A stretch of 64,000 bases of DNA, from the NCBI RefSeq assembly GCF_900112595.1, contig NZ_FOMI01000002.1, forward strand, positions 140,690 to 204,689. Reading direction: 5' to 3'. The translations under genes were made by a program, and so were the position numbers. The stretch's first letter is position 1; each line of letters begins with the position of its first letter. Below are positions 17,284-26,023 of this stretch, piece by piece. Under the pieces are notes generated by a model. That model had not been told where the DNA came from. It saw only the letters and a program-made list of their open reading frames with translations, and searched no databases. Source of the DNA: Algibacter pectinivorans. Its GTDB lineage: Bacteria; Bacteroidota; Bacteroidia; Flavobacteriales; Flavobacteriaceae.

Positions 17284-18618
17284 CTACTCTTCCCCTACCT
17301 CAAAATATTCTTTTAGAACCTCGAAATCTAAAGGTTTAGCAGTAATTTTTTTGTCCTTATCTAATACAAAATATGTTGGCGTTGAAGATACGCCGTAGGC
17401 ATTACCTATTTTGTTATCCCATTTTCCTTTTCCATAAACATGAATAAACTCCGGATAATCATAAGTTAAATTTTTCCAACCATAAGGCTCGTCTTCCAAA
17501 CCTATGGCAACCACTTTTACTTTGTTTTTTTGGAAGGTATTTACAAACTTTTGCAATTGTGGTATCTCATCTAAACAATGAGAACAGGTACTACTCCAAA
17601 AAACGACAATGTAATTTTCGGCACCTTTTAAATCGGTTAGTTTTTTAGTTATAACCTTGCCCTTTTCTTCTATTTCAATATTAAAATTAGGCGCTACAGT
17701 ACCTTTCGAAAGGTTTTTATATAAAATTAAATCTTTTAATAATTGCTGGTCATTCAATTTAACAGCAACATCCATTAAATAGTTTTCACTTATATAGTTA
17801 GCCACAGCTTCTTCTCTTAAATCGGCCATTTGTTGCCACAAATCAAATAACAAAATACGTTGTACTTCTTTTGGAGCCGTTTTCATATGACCGAAAACGA
17901 CATCGATATTTTCTTTGTAATTTTCAACCTCATCTTTAGTATCAGAAGACATTCCAAACACATAATTAAGCATGCGTTCTTCTAAAAAACTAGAACTTTG
18001 AAGCACTGGATTATTAAAATCTACATAATCAAAATAGTGCGCTTTTAAATTAGCAATATAGGTTTCAACAGGCTCGATAGTTTCTGGCACATAAGGTTTA
18101 TTAGCTTTTATAAACGCTAATGCTCTTGTACCTTGTGCTGCTTTCTCGAAATTCTCTTGCGTTTCCTTTTGCGTTTTAAATATGGCTTTTAAAGCCTTTT
18201 TATCTTCGCTCTCCTGACTAAAATAATTACCTATACTTTGGGTAACCATAGACATGCTATTGGTGTAAGCTGCTAATAATTTGTTTTCGGTAGATTTAAT
18301 AAACTCAACCCCAGTTTCAGAATTAAACGTTAGTTCGATATCTTCTTTTCCGTTGTAAATAATATCAAAATTATAATCTTCTTGAGGCACTGCATATACC
18401 AAACGGTAAGTGCCTTTAGTTTTTGTAGAATCTAACTTAAACTCAAAACTTCCATCTTCCTTAATTTCCGCATTGGTAACATAATCCGATATGGTTGGAT
18501 TTACTTTATACAACAAGGCAAAATTATAATCTTTTGCAGGTGTAAATTTACCTTTAATAGTATGTTGTGCTATTAATAAACCTGGAAGTAGTAGTGTTAA
18601 AAGTAATAAGCGTTTCAT
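17284..18618 (-). CDS. TlpA-like thioredoxin-domain protein
   Basis: A 444-residue exported protein: signal peptide (MKRLLLLTLLLPGLLIAQ), an N-terminal beta-rich DUF4369-like region (HTIKGKFTPAKDYNFALLYK), a helical middle part, and a C-terminal AhpC/TSA-thioredoxin domain with FWSSTCSHCLDEIPQL. The active site is CSHC (about residues 346-349) and the cis-Pro loop is STPTYFVLD. Such proteins reduce disulfides in the periplasm. It is located 35 bases downstream of mfd on the same strand. Confidence 0.9.
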   Translation of the reverse strand: MKRLLLLTLLLPGLLIAQHTIKGKFTPAKDYNFALLYKVNPTISDYVTNAEIKEDGSFEFKLDSTKTKGTYRLVYAVPQEDYNFDIIYNGKEDIELTFNSETGVEFIKSTENKLLAAYTNSMSMVTQSIGNYFSQESEDKKALKAIFKTQKETQENFEKAAQGTRALAFIKANKPYVPETIEPVETYIANLKAHYFDYVDFNNPVLQSSSFLEERMLNYVFGMSSDTKDEVENYKENIDVVFGHMKTAPKEVQRILLFDLWQQMADLREEAVANYISENYLMDVAVKLNDQQLLKDLILYKNLSKGTVAPNFNIEIEEKGKVITKKLTDLKGAENYIVVFWSSTCSHCLDEIPQLQKFVNTFQKNKVKVVAIGLEDEPYGWKNLTYDYPEFIHVYGKGKWDNKIGNAYGVSSTPTYFVLDKDKKITAKPLDFEVLKEYFEVGEE

Positions 18619-18653
18619 TTATGTAATATTATTTTCTAATTAAAAATCAATAA

Positions 18654-21600
18654 TTAAGCCACAATTGACTTTAAGGCTTCTAAAGCTTGTTTAATAGTTT
18701 TAATAGCATCAAAACTTAGCATTAATCGTAAACCATTTCTAGTTTGCTTCTCTTTCATTTTACAAGCCCCAGGATTTTTTTGTACAAACTGTAAGACTTT
18801 AGTAAAATTAGGACTCTGATAAAAACTACTTTGCTGGTCGTTAATAAAATACCCTATTAACCTGCCTTTTTTCATGATAACTTTTTCGAATCCTATTTTA
18901 GTAGCTAACCACTTTATTTGGACACTATTTAATAAATCGGTCACTTGTTTTGGTAAAGCTCCAAAACGGTCGATTAATTCCTTTTCAAAGGTATGCAATT
19001 CTTCTTCGGTTTTCAGGTTGTTTAGCTGGGTATATAAACTTAATCGTTCGGCAATATTATTAACGTAACTATCTGGAAATAGAAGCTCAAAATCAGTATC
19101 GATGGTTACATCTTTTACATACACTTTATCGGCTTCATCTTCATCATACAAATCTTTAAATTCGGTTTCCTTAAGCTCGTCGATAGCTTCGTTTAGAATT
19201 TTTTGATACGTATCAAACCCAATTTCGTTAATAAATCCACTTTGCTCACCACCTAATAAATCGCCAGCACCACGGATTTCTATATCTTTCATGGCAATAT
19301 TAAAACCACTCCCTAACTCGGTAAATTGCTCTAGTGCTGTTATTCGTTTTCTAGCATCATCAGTCATTGCAGAATATTCTGGAGTAATAAAATAACAGAA
19401 TGCTTTTTTGTTGCTTCTACCAACACGACCACGCATTTGGTGTAAATCGCTTAACCCAAAATTATTGGCGTTATTTATAAAAATAGTATTCGCATTAGGA
19501 ACATCTAACCCGCTTTCTACTATGGTTGTACTCACTAAAACATCGAACTCGCCATCCATAAAAGCCAGCATAAGTTGCTCTAGTTTTTTGCCATCCATTT
19601 GGCCATGGCCTATACCAATTTTTGCGTCTGGAACTAAACGCTGAATTAATCCGGCAACTTCTTTAATATTTTCAATACGGTTATGTATAAAATAAATTTG
19701 TCCGCCACGTTCTATCTCATAACTTACCGCATCCCTAATAGTCTCTTCGCTAAAACGAATAACATGACTTTCTATTGGGTATCGATTTGGTGGAGCGGTT
19801 GTAATAACCGACATATCGCGAGCCGCCATTAAACTAAACTGTAAAGTTCTAGGAATTGGTGTTGCGGTTAGCGTTAACACATCGACATTTTCCTTTATGG
19901 TTTTAAGTTTTTCTTTTACAGCAACGCCAAATTTTTGCTCTTCATCGACAATTAAAAGCCCTAAATCTTTAAACTTTACGTTTTTATTTACCAGTTGATG
20001 CGTACCGATAATAATATCGACTTTTCCTTGCTCTAAACGCTCTAATGTTTCTCGTTTTTCTTTGGCCGTTCTAAAGCGGTTAACATAATCGACAGTAACC
20101 GGAAAATCCTTTAAACGCTTAGCAAACGATCTAGAATGTTGATACGCCAAAATAGTAGTTGGTACCAAAACTGCAACTTGTTTGCCATTATCGACAGCCT
20201 TAAATGCTGCACGAATAGCCACTTCGGTTTTACCAAAACCTACATCACCACAAATTAAGCGATCCATAGGGCGTTCGCTTTCCATATCGGCTTTAATATC
20301 TGCGGTTGCAGTACTTTGGTCTGGTGTGTCTTCATAAATAAAAGAAGCTTCCAGCTCGTGTTGCATGTAGCTATCTGGATTGTATTGAAAGCCTTTTTCG
20401 GTTTTACGTTTAGCGTATAGTTTTATTAAATTAAAAGCTACATGTTTTACACGCGCTTTAGTTTTTTGCTTTAAGGTTTTCCATGCATTACTTCCTAATT
20501 TATAAACTTTAGGCGGCTTACCATCTTTACCATTAAACTTGGTAATTTTATGCAAGGAATGAATACTTAAATACAGTACATCGCGTTCGCCATAAACCAA
20601 TTTAATAGCTTCCTGCTTTTTACCTTCAACATCTATTTTTTGAAGCCCACCAAAACGCCCTATACCATGATCGATATGCGTTACATAATCGCCAATATCT
20701 AGATTTGTAAGCTCTTTTAATGTAATGGCTTGCTTTTTAGCATAACCGTTTTTAAGCTGAAATTTATGATAACGCTCGAAAATTTGATGATCGGTATAGC
20801 AAACTATCTTACTATCATGATCTATAAACCCTTGATGCAGCGATAAAATTATGGTGTTATAAGGCGCAACTTCTAGATTAGAATCGTCGAAAATATCATG
20901 AAAACGTTTGGCTTGTTGTTCGCTAACACAGGCAATATAATTAGTGTACCCTTTATTATGATTAGCGTTTAAATCTTCAATAAGTAAATTGAATTGCTTG
21001 TTAAATGCGGGTTGTGGCGTGGTATCGAATACAATTTGATTACTTAAATCCTTAGAAAAAACATTTTGCGTACCAAACTCTATAATAGAAAAATCGAGTA
21101 ATTGCTTTTTTAATAGCGTGGCATTACAGAATAACTCTTGGGGTTTAGCATGTTTTATTTCGCCGGAGAGTTTATTATACGCCACTTCGGCCTTTTCAAA
21201 AAACTCATCGATTCTAGAAAATAGTAAATCGGCATTTTTTAAACAGATTACTGTTTTTTGGGCAATGTATTTTAAGAAACTCTGTCGGGATTCCTCAAGA
21301 AGCTTATTAGCCACGTTAGGAATGATGTTGATTTTTTTAATTTGCTCGATGGATAATTGCGTTTCCACATCGAAAGTTCGAATACTATCTACCTCATCGC
21401 CAAAAAACTCAATTCTATATGGCACATCGTTAGAAAATGAAAATACATCTACAATACCGCCACGTACTGAAAACTCACCAGGTTCGGTTACAAAATCGAC
21501 ACGTTTAAACTTGTACTCGAATAGCATTTCATTTACAAAGTCGATTGATAAACTATCATTTACACCAACCTTTAAGGTATGGCGTTCCAACTCTTTTCTA

Positions 21601-22001
21601 GTTACTACCTGCTCGAAAAGGGCATCGGGATAGGTTACAATTACGGCTGGTTTTTTTTGCGAATTTATCCGGTTTAAAACCTCGGCACGTAATAGTACAT
21701 TGGCATTGTCGGTTTCTTCTATTTCGTAAGGCCTGCGGTAACTACCCGGATAAAACAACACATCTTTAGTACTTAATAACTGCTCTAAATCGTTTAGATA
21801 GTGCGCAGCTTCTTCTTTGTCGTTAAAAACCAATAAAAATGGTTTGTCGGCTGCTTTAAAAATGCTAGAAATAACAAAAGAAAAAGACGACCCTACAAGC
21901 CCTTTAATATGTGTTTTAGACCCAGTTTGGGCCATAGTAGTTTGCAGATTTTGCGTTTGCAAAGCCTGTAAATAGGTTTGAGAGATACTCGTTTTACTCA
22001 C
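18654..22001 (-). CDS. mfd: Transcription-repair coupling factor Mfd
   Basis: A 1115-residue protein that removes stalled RNA polymerase and recruits UvrA. Domains in order: UvrB-like N-terminal module (about 1-300, PGSYRRPYEIEETDNA), CarD-like RNA-polymerase-binding domain (about 425-500, LDIGDYVTHIDHGIGRF), RecG-like translocase with Walker A GDVGFGKTE (near 585) and DEEQ (near 685), helicase C domain with QMRGRVGRS, and the C-terminal TRCF domain. The start is GTG at 22001; the encoded MSKTSISQTYLQ matches the family N-terminus. A -7 element (minus-strand TATATTTG) lies at 22021-22028. Confidence 0.97.
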   Translation of the reverse strand: MSKTSISQTYLQALQTQNLQTTMAQTGSKTHIKGLVGSSFSFVISSIFKAADKPFLLVFNDKEEAAHYLNDLEQLLSTKDVLFYPGSYRRPYEIEETDNANVLLRAEVLNRINSQKKPAVIVTYPDALFEQVVTRKELERHTLKVGVNDSLSIDFVNEMLFEYKFKRVDFVTEPGEFSVRGGIVDVFSFSNDVPYRIEFFGDEVDSIRTFDVETQLSIEQIKKINIIPNVANKLLEESRQSFLKYIAQKTVICLKNADLLFSRIDEFFEKAEVAYNKLSGEIKHAKPQELFCNATLLKKQLLDFSIIEFGTQNVFSKDLSNQIVFDTTPQPAFNKQFNLLIEDLNANHNKGYTNYIACVSEQQAKRFHDIFDDSNLEVAPYNTIILSLHQGFIDHDSKIVCYTDHQIFERYHKFQLKNGYAKKQAITLKELTNLDIGDYVTHIDHGIGRFGGLQKIDVEGKKQEAIKLVYGERDVLYLSIHSLHKITKFNGKDGKPPKVYKLGSNAWKTLKQKTKARVKHVAFNLIKLYAKRKTEKGFQYNPDSYMQHELEASFIYEDTPDQSTATADIKADMESERPMDRLICGDVGFGKTEVAIRAAFKAVDNGKQVAVLVPTTILAYQHSRSFAKRLKDFPVTVDYVNRFRTAKEKRETLERLEQGKVDIIIGTHQLVNKNVKFKDLGLLIVDEEQKFGVAVKEKLKTIKENVDVLTLTATPIPRTLQFSLMAARDMSVITTAPPNRYPIESHVIRFSEETIRDAVSYEIERGGQIYFIHNRIENIKEVAGLIQRLVPDAKIGIGHGQMDGKKLEQLMLAFMDGEFDVLVSTTIVESGLDVPNANTIFINNANNFGLSDLHQMRGRVGRSNKKAFCYFITPEYSAMTDDARKRITALEQFTELGSGFNIAMKDIEIRGAGDLLGGEQSGFINEIGFDTYQKILNEAIDELKETEFKDLYDEDEADKVYVKDVTIDTDFELLFPDSYVNNIAERLSLYTQLNNLKTEEELHTFEKELIDRFGALPKQVTDLLNSVQIKWLATKIGFEKVIMKKGRLIGYFINDQQSSFYQSPNFTKVLQFVQKNPGACKMKEKQTRNGLRLMLSFDAIKTIKQALEALKSIVA

Positions 22002-22020
22002 CTAATTTTGTTTTGAAGTG

Positions 22021-22028
22021 CAAATATA
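22021..22028 (-). promoter_or_regulatory. -7 promoter element of mfd
   Basis: Minus-strand TATATTTG, 20 bases before the GTG start, matches TAnnTTTG. Confidence 0.55.
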
Positions 22029-22112
22029 CGGTTTAGAATTATTTTTTAGTGGATTTGCCATGATTGAACCCTGTTAAAAATAATTGTGATGCCAAATAAA
22101 TAGTTGTACACC

Positions 22113-22243
22113 CGAGTTAGGGATTGCACTGAAAAGCCCACATCGGAGGAACGTAGCGAGGACTTGTAAGGAAAAGCCCGACCGCCTGTGCTGAGCGCAG
22201 GCGAAGGATGTGGTAACCTGCTAGTAGGCAGGCAGGCACCCAA
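22113..22243. repeat. Dispersed intergenic element, copy ii
   Basis: Lies between the divergent mfd and terB-like genes. Shares GTTAGGGATTGCA, GCGAGGACTTGTA and AAAGCCCGACC with the copy at 50517-50607. Within it GCCTGTGCTGAGCGCAGGC and CCTGCTAGTAGGCAGG form small hairpins. Markedly more GC-rich than its surroundings. Confidence 0.7.
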
Positions 22244-22313
22244 AAAAGTAAACTTTCAATTCAAAATATTAAAAAAAATATGTAGGTTTGCACCACTAAA
22301 TAAAAAAAATATT

Positions 22314-22745
22314 ATGTCGTTTTCAGATTTATTTGACAGTGGTTTTAAGAAGCGTAATGAGAGTCATTTTGCATCGATAGTTCGAGTTGCCATGGCCGAT
22401 GGTGTTATTACACCAGAAGAACAAGCCTTTTTAGACCGTTTGGCGCAACGTTTAGAAATTGGCGAAGGCGATTACAAAACTATTTTAAAAAATTACAATT
22501 CGCACGCCATTAACCCGCCTGCGTCTTACGACTTACGTTTAGAGCGTTTGTACGATTTGGTACGTATGGTACATGTAGATAATATTAAAGGAGACCCTGA
22601 GCACTTGCTTTTAAATAAAATTGCTGTAGGTCTTGGTTTTCATGCTGTAAATGTAAAATACATTATAGACAAAGCGTTAACGTTAGTAAGTAATGGTACA
22701 GATTTAGACAATTTTATTGATCAAATTAAAAATATGAATAGATAA
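22314..22745 (+). CDS. TerB-family protein
   Basis: From the ATG at 22314 the protein has 143 residues, all-helical, with the TerB/DjlA-N pattern: IVRVAMADGVITPEEQAFLDRLA in the first half and MVHVDNIKGDPEHLLLNKI in the second, each with acidic residues that bind metal in TerB folds. Earlier in-frame codons lie in a repeat and the promoter (TAGGTTTG at 22283-22290), so 22314 is the start. TerB domains occur in tellurite resistance and stress systems, but a lone TerB here has unknown function. A strong terminator follows. Confidence 0.88.
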   Translation: MSFSDLFDSGFKKRNESHFASIVRVAMADGVITPEEQAFLDRLAQRLEIGEGDYKTILKNYNSHAINPPASYDLRLERLYDLVRMVHVDNIKGDPEHLLLNKIAVGLGFHAVNVKYIIDKALTLVSNGTDLDNFIDQIKNMNR

Positions 22746-22763
22746 TATATTTAAAATATATTT

Positions 22764-22793
22764 AAAAAAGCGCTCCAATTAGAGCGCTTTTTT
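22764..22793 (+). terminator. Rho-independent terminator of the TerB-family gene
   Basis: AAAAAAGCGCTC-CAATTA-GAGCGCTTTTTT, a perfect stem followed by more T. Confidence 0.88.
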
Positions 22794-23029
22794 TTGCCTC
22801 AGTTTTTCGACTTTTTAATTAAAAACGATAAAAAACAGAAATTTTAACACATACAATTTTGTAGGAAATCTAAAACTAATCTTATTTTTTTGTACATTTA
22901 CCTGTATCGTAATAATATAATTTTTCACCTTTCCCTAAGAGTTTTTTTGTCATAATCTGTTTTTAAAGCATCCCTTTTTCAAGGATTTTATGACGCATAG
23001 CAATTTTATAACCACTTAATTTATGTGCT
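22794..23029. other. AT-rich intergenic stretch without recognised feature
   Basis: Part of the 440-base gap before the patatin gene. I see no convincing coding frame, RNA or repeat, apart from scattered -7-like AT motifs. Confidence 0.5.
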
Positions 23030-23179
23030 ATGAAAGTGACTCGTAATTCGACATTAATTTCAATATTAAAACGGCTAGTAAAACCTTCTAAGGTCACCGA
23101 TTCCGTTTATAATTTAGCGCCTTATATCCGCGAGAAATCTATTATTGCCTTTAATTTTATTAACCCACATTTTAAATAA
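23030..23179 (+). CDS. Possible 49-residue basic ORF upstream of the patatin gene
   Basis: ATG at 23030 to TAA at 23177-23179, 7 bases before the patatin start. The product would be short and basic (MKVTRNSTLISILKRL at its start) with no recognised domain. Position immediately ahead of, and on the same strand as, the patatin gene would fit a leader or small operon gene, but composition is not clearly coding, so chance is possible. Confidence 0.25.
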   Translation: MKVTRNSTLISILKRLVKPSKVTDSVYNLAPYIREKSIIAFNFINPHFK

Positions 23180-23186
23180 TAATATT

Positions 23187-24962
23187 ATGAGTAATAAACC
23201 TTTTCATTTAGGCATAACCATGGCAGGTGCTGTATCTGCTGGGGCATATACGGCGGGATTTATAGATTATCTTTTTGAAATTTTAGAAAAATGGGAAGAA
23301 CAAAAATCTGTGATTAGAAAAAAAATAAGTAACAACCAGGTATTAACGCCCTACGAAAAGCAAATTCCGCTACACGATGTTTCTATTGAAGCACTTGGTG
23401 GCGCATCGGCAGGCGGAATGGTTGGCATGATAACAGCACTTTCTACATTTTCGAAAACACCGCCAGTAAAATTACCTACCAATCTTAAAACAGGTAATAT
23501 TTTATATGATAGTTGGGTACTTTTGGATGACGACGATAAGGTAAAGACCTTCGAAAAAATGTTGAACACCGAAGATTTAGATTCTAGTGATGATATACCG
23601 TCACTATTAAACTCTAAGCCTATAGATCGTATTGCAGACAAGGTTTTTAACGAATTAGTATCTGAAGTACAAAAAAGAGAAAGACCACGTTATATTTCTG
23701 AAGATTTAAGAATTATACTTACGCTTTGCAGCTTACGTGGTGTGCCTTTTGAGTTTAAGTTTGGAAACGTATCGTCGGCCAATTTTCCGTACACACCCGG
23801 ACACCGCATGAGTGAGCATATGATAATTGCTCATTTTAAAATGAAATATGATGAGGTAGCCGATAAGGATGTTTATTTAAAATTCGACCCATACAACGAA
23901 GCCTCTAAAGCTTTACTTAAACTATGCACCAAAGCTACTGGCGCGTTCCCAATTGGTTTAGCGCCAAGACATTTTAAAGACCAATTAACCACAACCTATT
24001 TAAAAAACTGTATTTTAAGAAATCTTGAAATAGACGAAAAAGATAAATCTGTAATTGACATAAAAATAAACGACGATTATTTTGATTTTACCGATGTTGA
24101 TGGCGGCACTATTAACAACGAACCATACTCTGAGGTTGTTCAAGTTTTAGAAAGCATAATACCTAATTACGACCCTAAACTACCTATGTTTGGAACCATT
24201 ATGGTAGACCCATTCCCTAATTTTTATAACCAAGATGAACCTGGTGGCGTAGAAGATATTTTCTCGCCAACACTATTTCAAAAGGGTATTTGGAGCGTTA
24301 TCCCTAAACTTTACACCACGCTTAGAGAGCAAGTAAGCGTAAAACATAGCGGATCGTTTTATAAAGATTATTTGCGCCTTTTAGTGTTTCCTGTAAAATG
24401 GGAGCATCTCGGAGTTTTAAAAAACCATCCGCCTATTTCTTGTGCGTCTTTAGGCGGTTTTGGTGGCTTTTTAGACATAGAATTTAGAAAGCATGATTTC
24501 TTTTTAGGCCGAAATAATGCACGTAATTTTTTTAGAGCCTACTTTATGCTGGAATACGACAAAAACAATTTACACCCATTGTTTGAAGGTTTAAGTGACG
24601 ATGCCTTAGCTATATTTAAACGCAAAGCCACTAACGATAGTGGTACAGAAGCCACCTACTTCCCTATTATTCCAGATTTAAATTTTATAGAAGATAAAGA
24701 AAACGGAAATACAAATCCATTTTCGTATACCATTGATGAGTTTCCAAAATTGGCACCCAACTATTTTAATACTATTGAACCTGCCTTAAAAAATAGAATT
24801 AACAACATTCTTACCTCGGAAATTAATAAACGATTTAAAGAAAAATGGCTAATACGAAATGCACTAAAGTTAGTAAAGGGCCTTATTACTAAACGTCTTA
24901 CTAAAAGCACCATAACCATCATGAAAAAAGATTTTAAAAACAGAAGCATGCTAGCCGAATAA
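23187..24962 (+). CDS. Patatin-like phospholipase
   Basis: A 591-residue cytosolic or membrane-associated acyl hydrolase. It shows the patatin glycine-rich oxyanion block GITMAGAVSAGAYTAGF (9-25), the nucleophile motif GASAG with Ser74, and DGG with Asp305 as the second member of the Ser-Asp dyad. The remaining C-terminal half is a family-specific extension. ATG at 23187 is chosen because the conserved block starts seven residues later; an in-frame start at 23145 would add 14 unlikely residues. Patatins hydrolyse phospholipids or acyl lipids; the substrate is unknown. Confidence 0.92.
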   Translation: MSNKPFHLGITMAGAVSAGAYTAGFIDYLFEILEKWEEQKSVIRKKISNNQVLTPYEKQIPLHDVSIEALGGASAGGMVGMITALSTFSKTPPVKLPTNLKTGNILYDSWVLLDDDDKVKTFEKMLNTEDLDSSDDIPSLLNSKPIDRIADKVFNELVSEVQKRERPRYISEDLRIILTLCSLRGVPFEFKFGNVSSANFPYTPGHRMSEHMIIAHFKMKYDEVADKDVYLKFDPYNEASKALLKLCTKATGAFPIGLAPRHFKDQLTTTYLKNCILRNLEIDEKDKSVIDIKINDDYFDFTDVDGGTINNEPYSEVVQVLESIIPNYDPKLPMFGTIMVDPFPNFYNQDEPGGVEDIFSPTLFQKGIWSVIPKLYTTLREQVSVKHSGSFYKDYLRLLVFPVKWEHLGVLKNHPPISCASLGGFGGFLDIEFRKHDFFLGRNNARNFFRAYFMLEYDKNNLHPLFEGLSDDALAIFKRKATNDSGTEATYFPIIPDLNFIEDKENGNTNPFSYTIDEFPKLAPNYFNTIEPALKNRINNILTSEINKRFKEKWLIRNALKLVKGLITKRLTKSTITIMKKDFKNRSMLAE

Positions 24963-25013
24963 ACTCATAGTTTTTTCTGAAAAAATTTATAATATCCTTA
25001 ACAGATAAACTTT

Positions 25014-25021
25014 TACCTTTG
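25014..25021 (+). promoter_or_regulatory. -7 promoter element before the small secreted protein gene
   Basis: TACCTTTG matches TAnnTTTG and lies 24 bases before the GTG at 25045, supporting that start. Confidence 0.5.
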
Positions 25022-25044
25022 GGGTATTAATTAAAAATAGTACC

Positions 25045-25389
25045 GTGTTTAGGTTCAACCAATTCGTTTTAACGCTTGTTATAGGTCTGTCAACTTTCTT
25101 TTTTACAGAAAGCCAAAATAACTACGCCGAAAAAACACCAGTAACCCAGCATAAGGTACTTAAAAGCACCGCCTTAAATAACCAAGGCATTATTGTAAAC
25201 TCGTATCTAGATTTTACAGTAAATTCCTTTAAAGAGGACCAATTCTCATTTTTTAAAAAATTATATTTAAAAAATAAGATTTGTAAAGAGCAGCAAGAAA
25301 ATTACTTGGTGTATCAAAAAGCATGTAAACTTATTAGTATTAGCTTACCAATAAGGCAAATTATTTTCCCACACCATTCATTTACGTAA
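25045..25389 (+). CDS. Hypothetical secreted protein
   Basis: A 114-residue product with a probable signal sequence (FNQFVLTLVIGLSTFFF) and no domain I recognise. The start is GTG at 25045; a good -7 element lies just upstream, which supports expression. The mature part has Cys in NKICKEQQ and QKACKLIS. It is placed between the patatin gene and another hypothetical protein on the same strand. Confidence 0.55.
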   Translation: MFRFNQFVLTLVIGLSTFFFTESQNNYAEKTPVTQHKVLKSTALNNQGIIVNSYLDFTVNSFKEDQFSFFKKLYLKNKICKEQQENYLVYQKACKLISISLPIRQIIFPHHSFT

Positions 25390-25484
25390 ACGCCATTTGT
25401 TTTATTAAAACTTTGGCAACACTAAACTTATATTTTAGGCTTGGGGTTGATTTATTATACATTAAATCAAAAAAATTTACAACA

Positions 25485-25979
25485 ATGAAAATATCATTCA
25501 CATTACTAGCTATACTAGTAACTTTAAGCGTTATCATTCCTTTTTTAATATTTGTTTTAAAAGGCTTAAATACGAGTATTAAAAAAGAAGTAGAAACAAT
25601 AACAAAACAAAATAATTTAAAATACGGTTATAAAGAAGTTTGGAATAACAAGTTTATTGGTATTACTGAAGATAACACCATACTTACCTTCATTCATTTA
25701 AAAGCTGAAGATAAACAGCATGAAAACGTAGCATTATCGGAAATTAAAAACTGCGAATTGGTTACCAATTACAAATCGGATAAAAACAAAATGAACCAAT
25801 TAATTCGATTAGACTTAAAATTAACTTATAAATTGGTTAATAAAAAAGATTTGGTTATTAATTTTTTCGACACCGATGAGATGTACATGGAAAATTACGA
25901 AATGAACAGAGTTAAAAACTGGAAAGACTTAATTTCTAACAAACTACAGCACCCCGAAGCTTTAAAAAAAGCATCATAA
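25485..25979 (+). CDS. Hypothetical membrane-anchored protein
   Basis: From ATG at 25485 (164 residues) the product has one N-terminal transmembrane segment (ISFTLLAILVTLSVIIPFLI) and a soluble domain with short beta strands: GYKEVWNNKFIGITEDNTIL and DLKLTYKLVNKKDLVINFFD, reminiscent of PH-like domains but not assignable. An in-frame TTG at 25413 would place 24 residues ahead of the membrane segment and is less likely. A terminator follows. Confidence 0.7.
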   Translation: MKISFTLLAILVTLSVIIPFLIFVLKGLNTSIKKEVETITKQNNLKYGYKEVWNNKFIGITEDNTILTFIHLKAEDKQHENVALSEIKNCELVTNYKSDKNKMNQLIRLDLKLTYKLVNKKDLVINFFDTDEMYMENYEMNRVKNWKDLISNKLQHPEALKKAS

Positions 25980-25990
25980 ATTCTCTTAAT

Positions 25991-26023
25991 AAAAGCATTA
26001 ATCTAACACAGGTTAATGCTTTT
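25991..26023. terminator. Bidirectional terminator between convergent genes
   Basis: AAAAGCATTAA pairs with TTAATGCTTTT over a 10-base spacer; A and T tracts on both sides let it serve the hypothetical gene and tex. Confidence 0.75.

Noticed and set aside
21118-21633. 171-codon plus-strand frame inside mfd
   Set aside because: Antisense to conserved Mfd sequence and lacks any domain pattern.
22713-22770. att-like site beside the tRNA or TerB genes
   Set aside because: The tRNA-Asn at 2704-2777 shows no duplicated 3' end in the window and no integrase is present.
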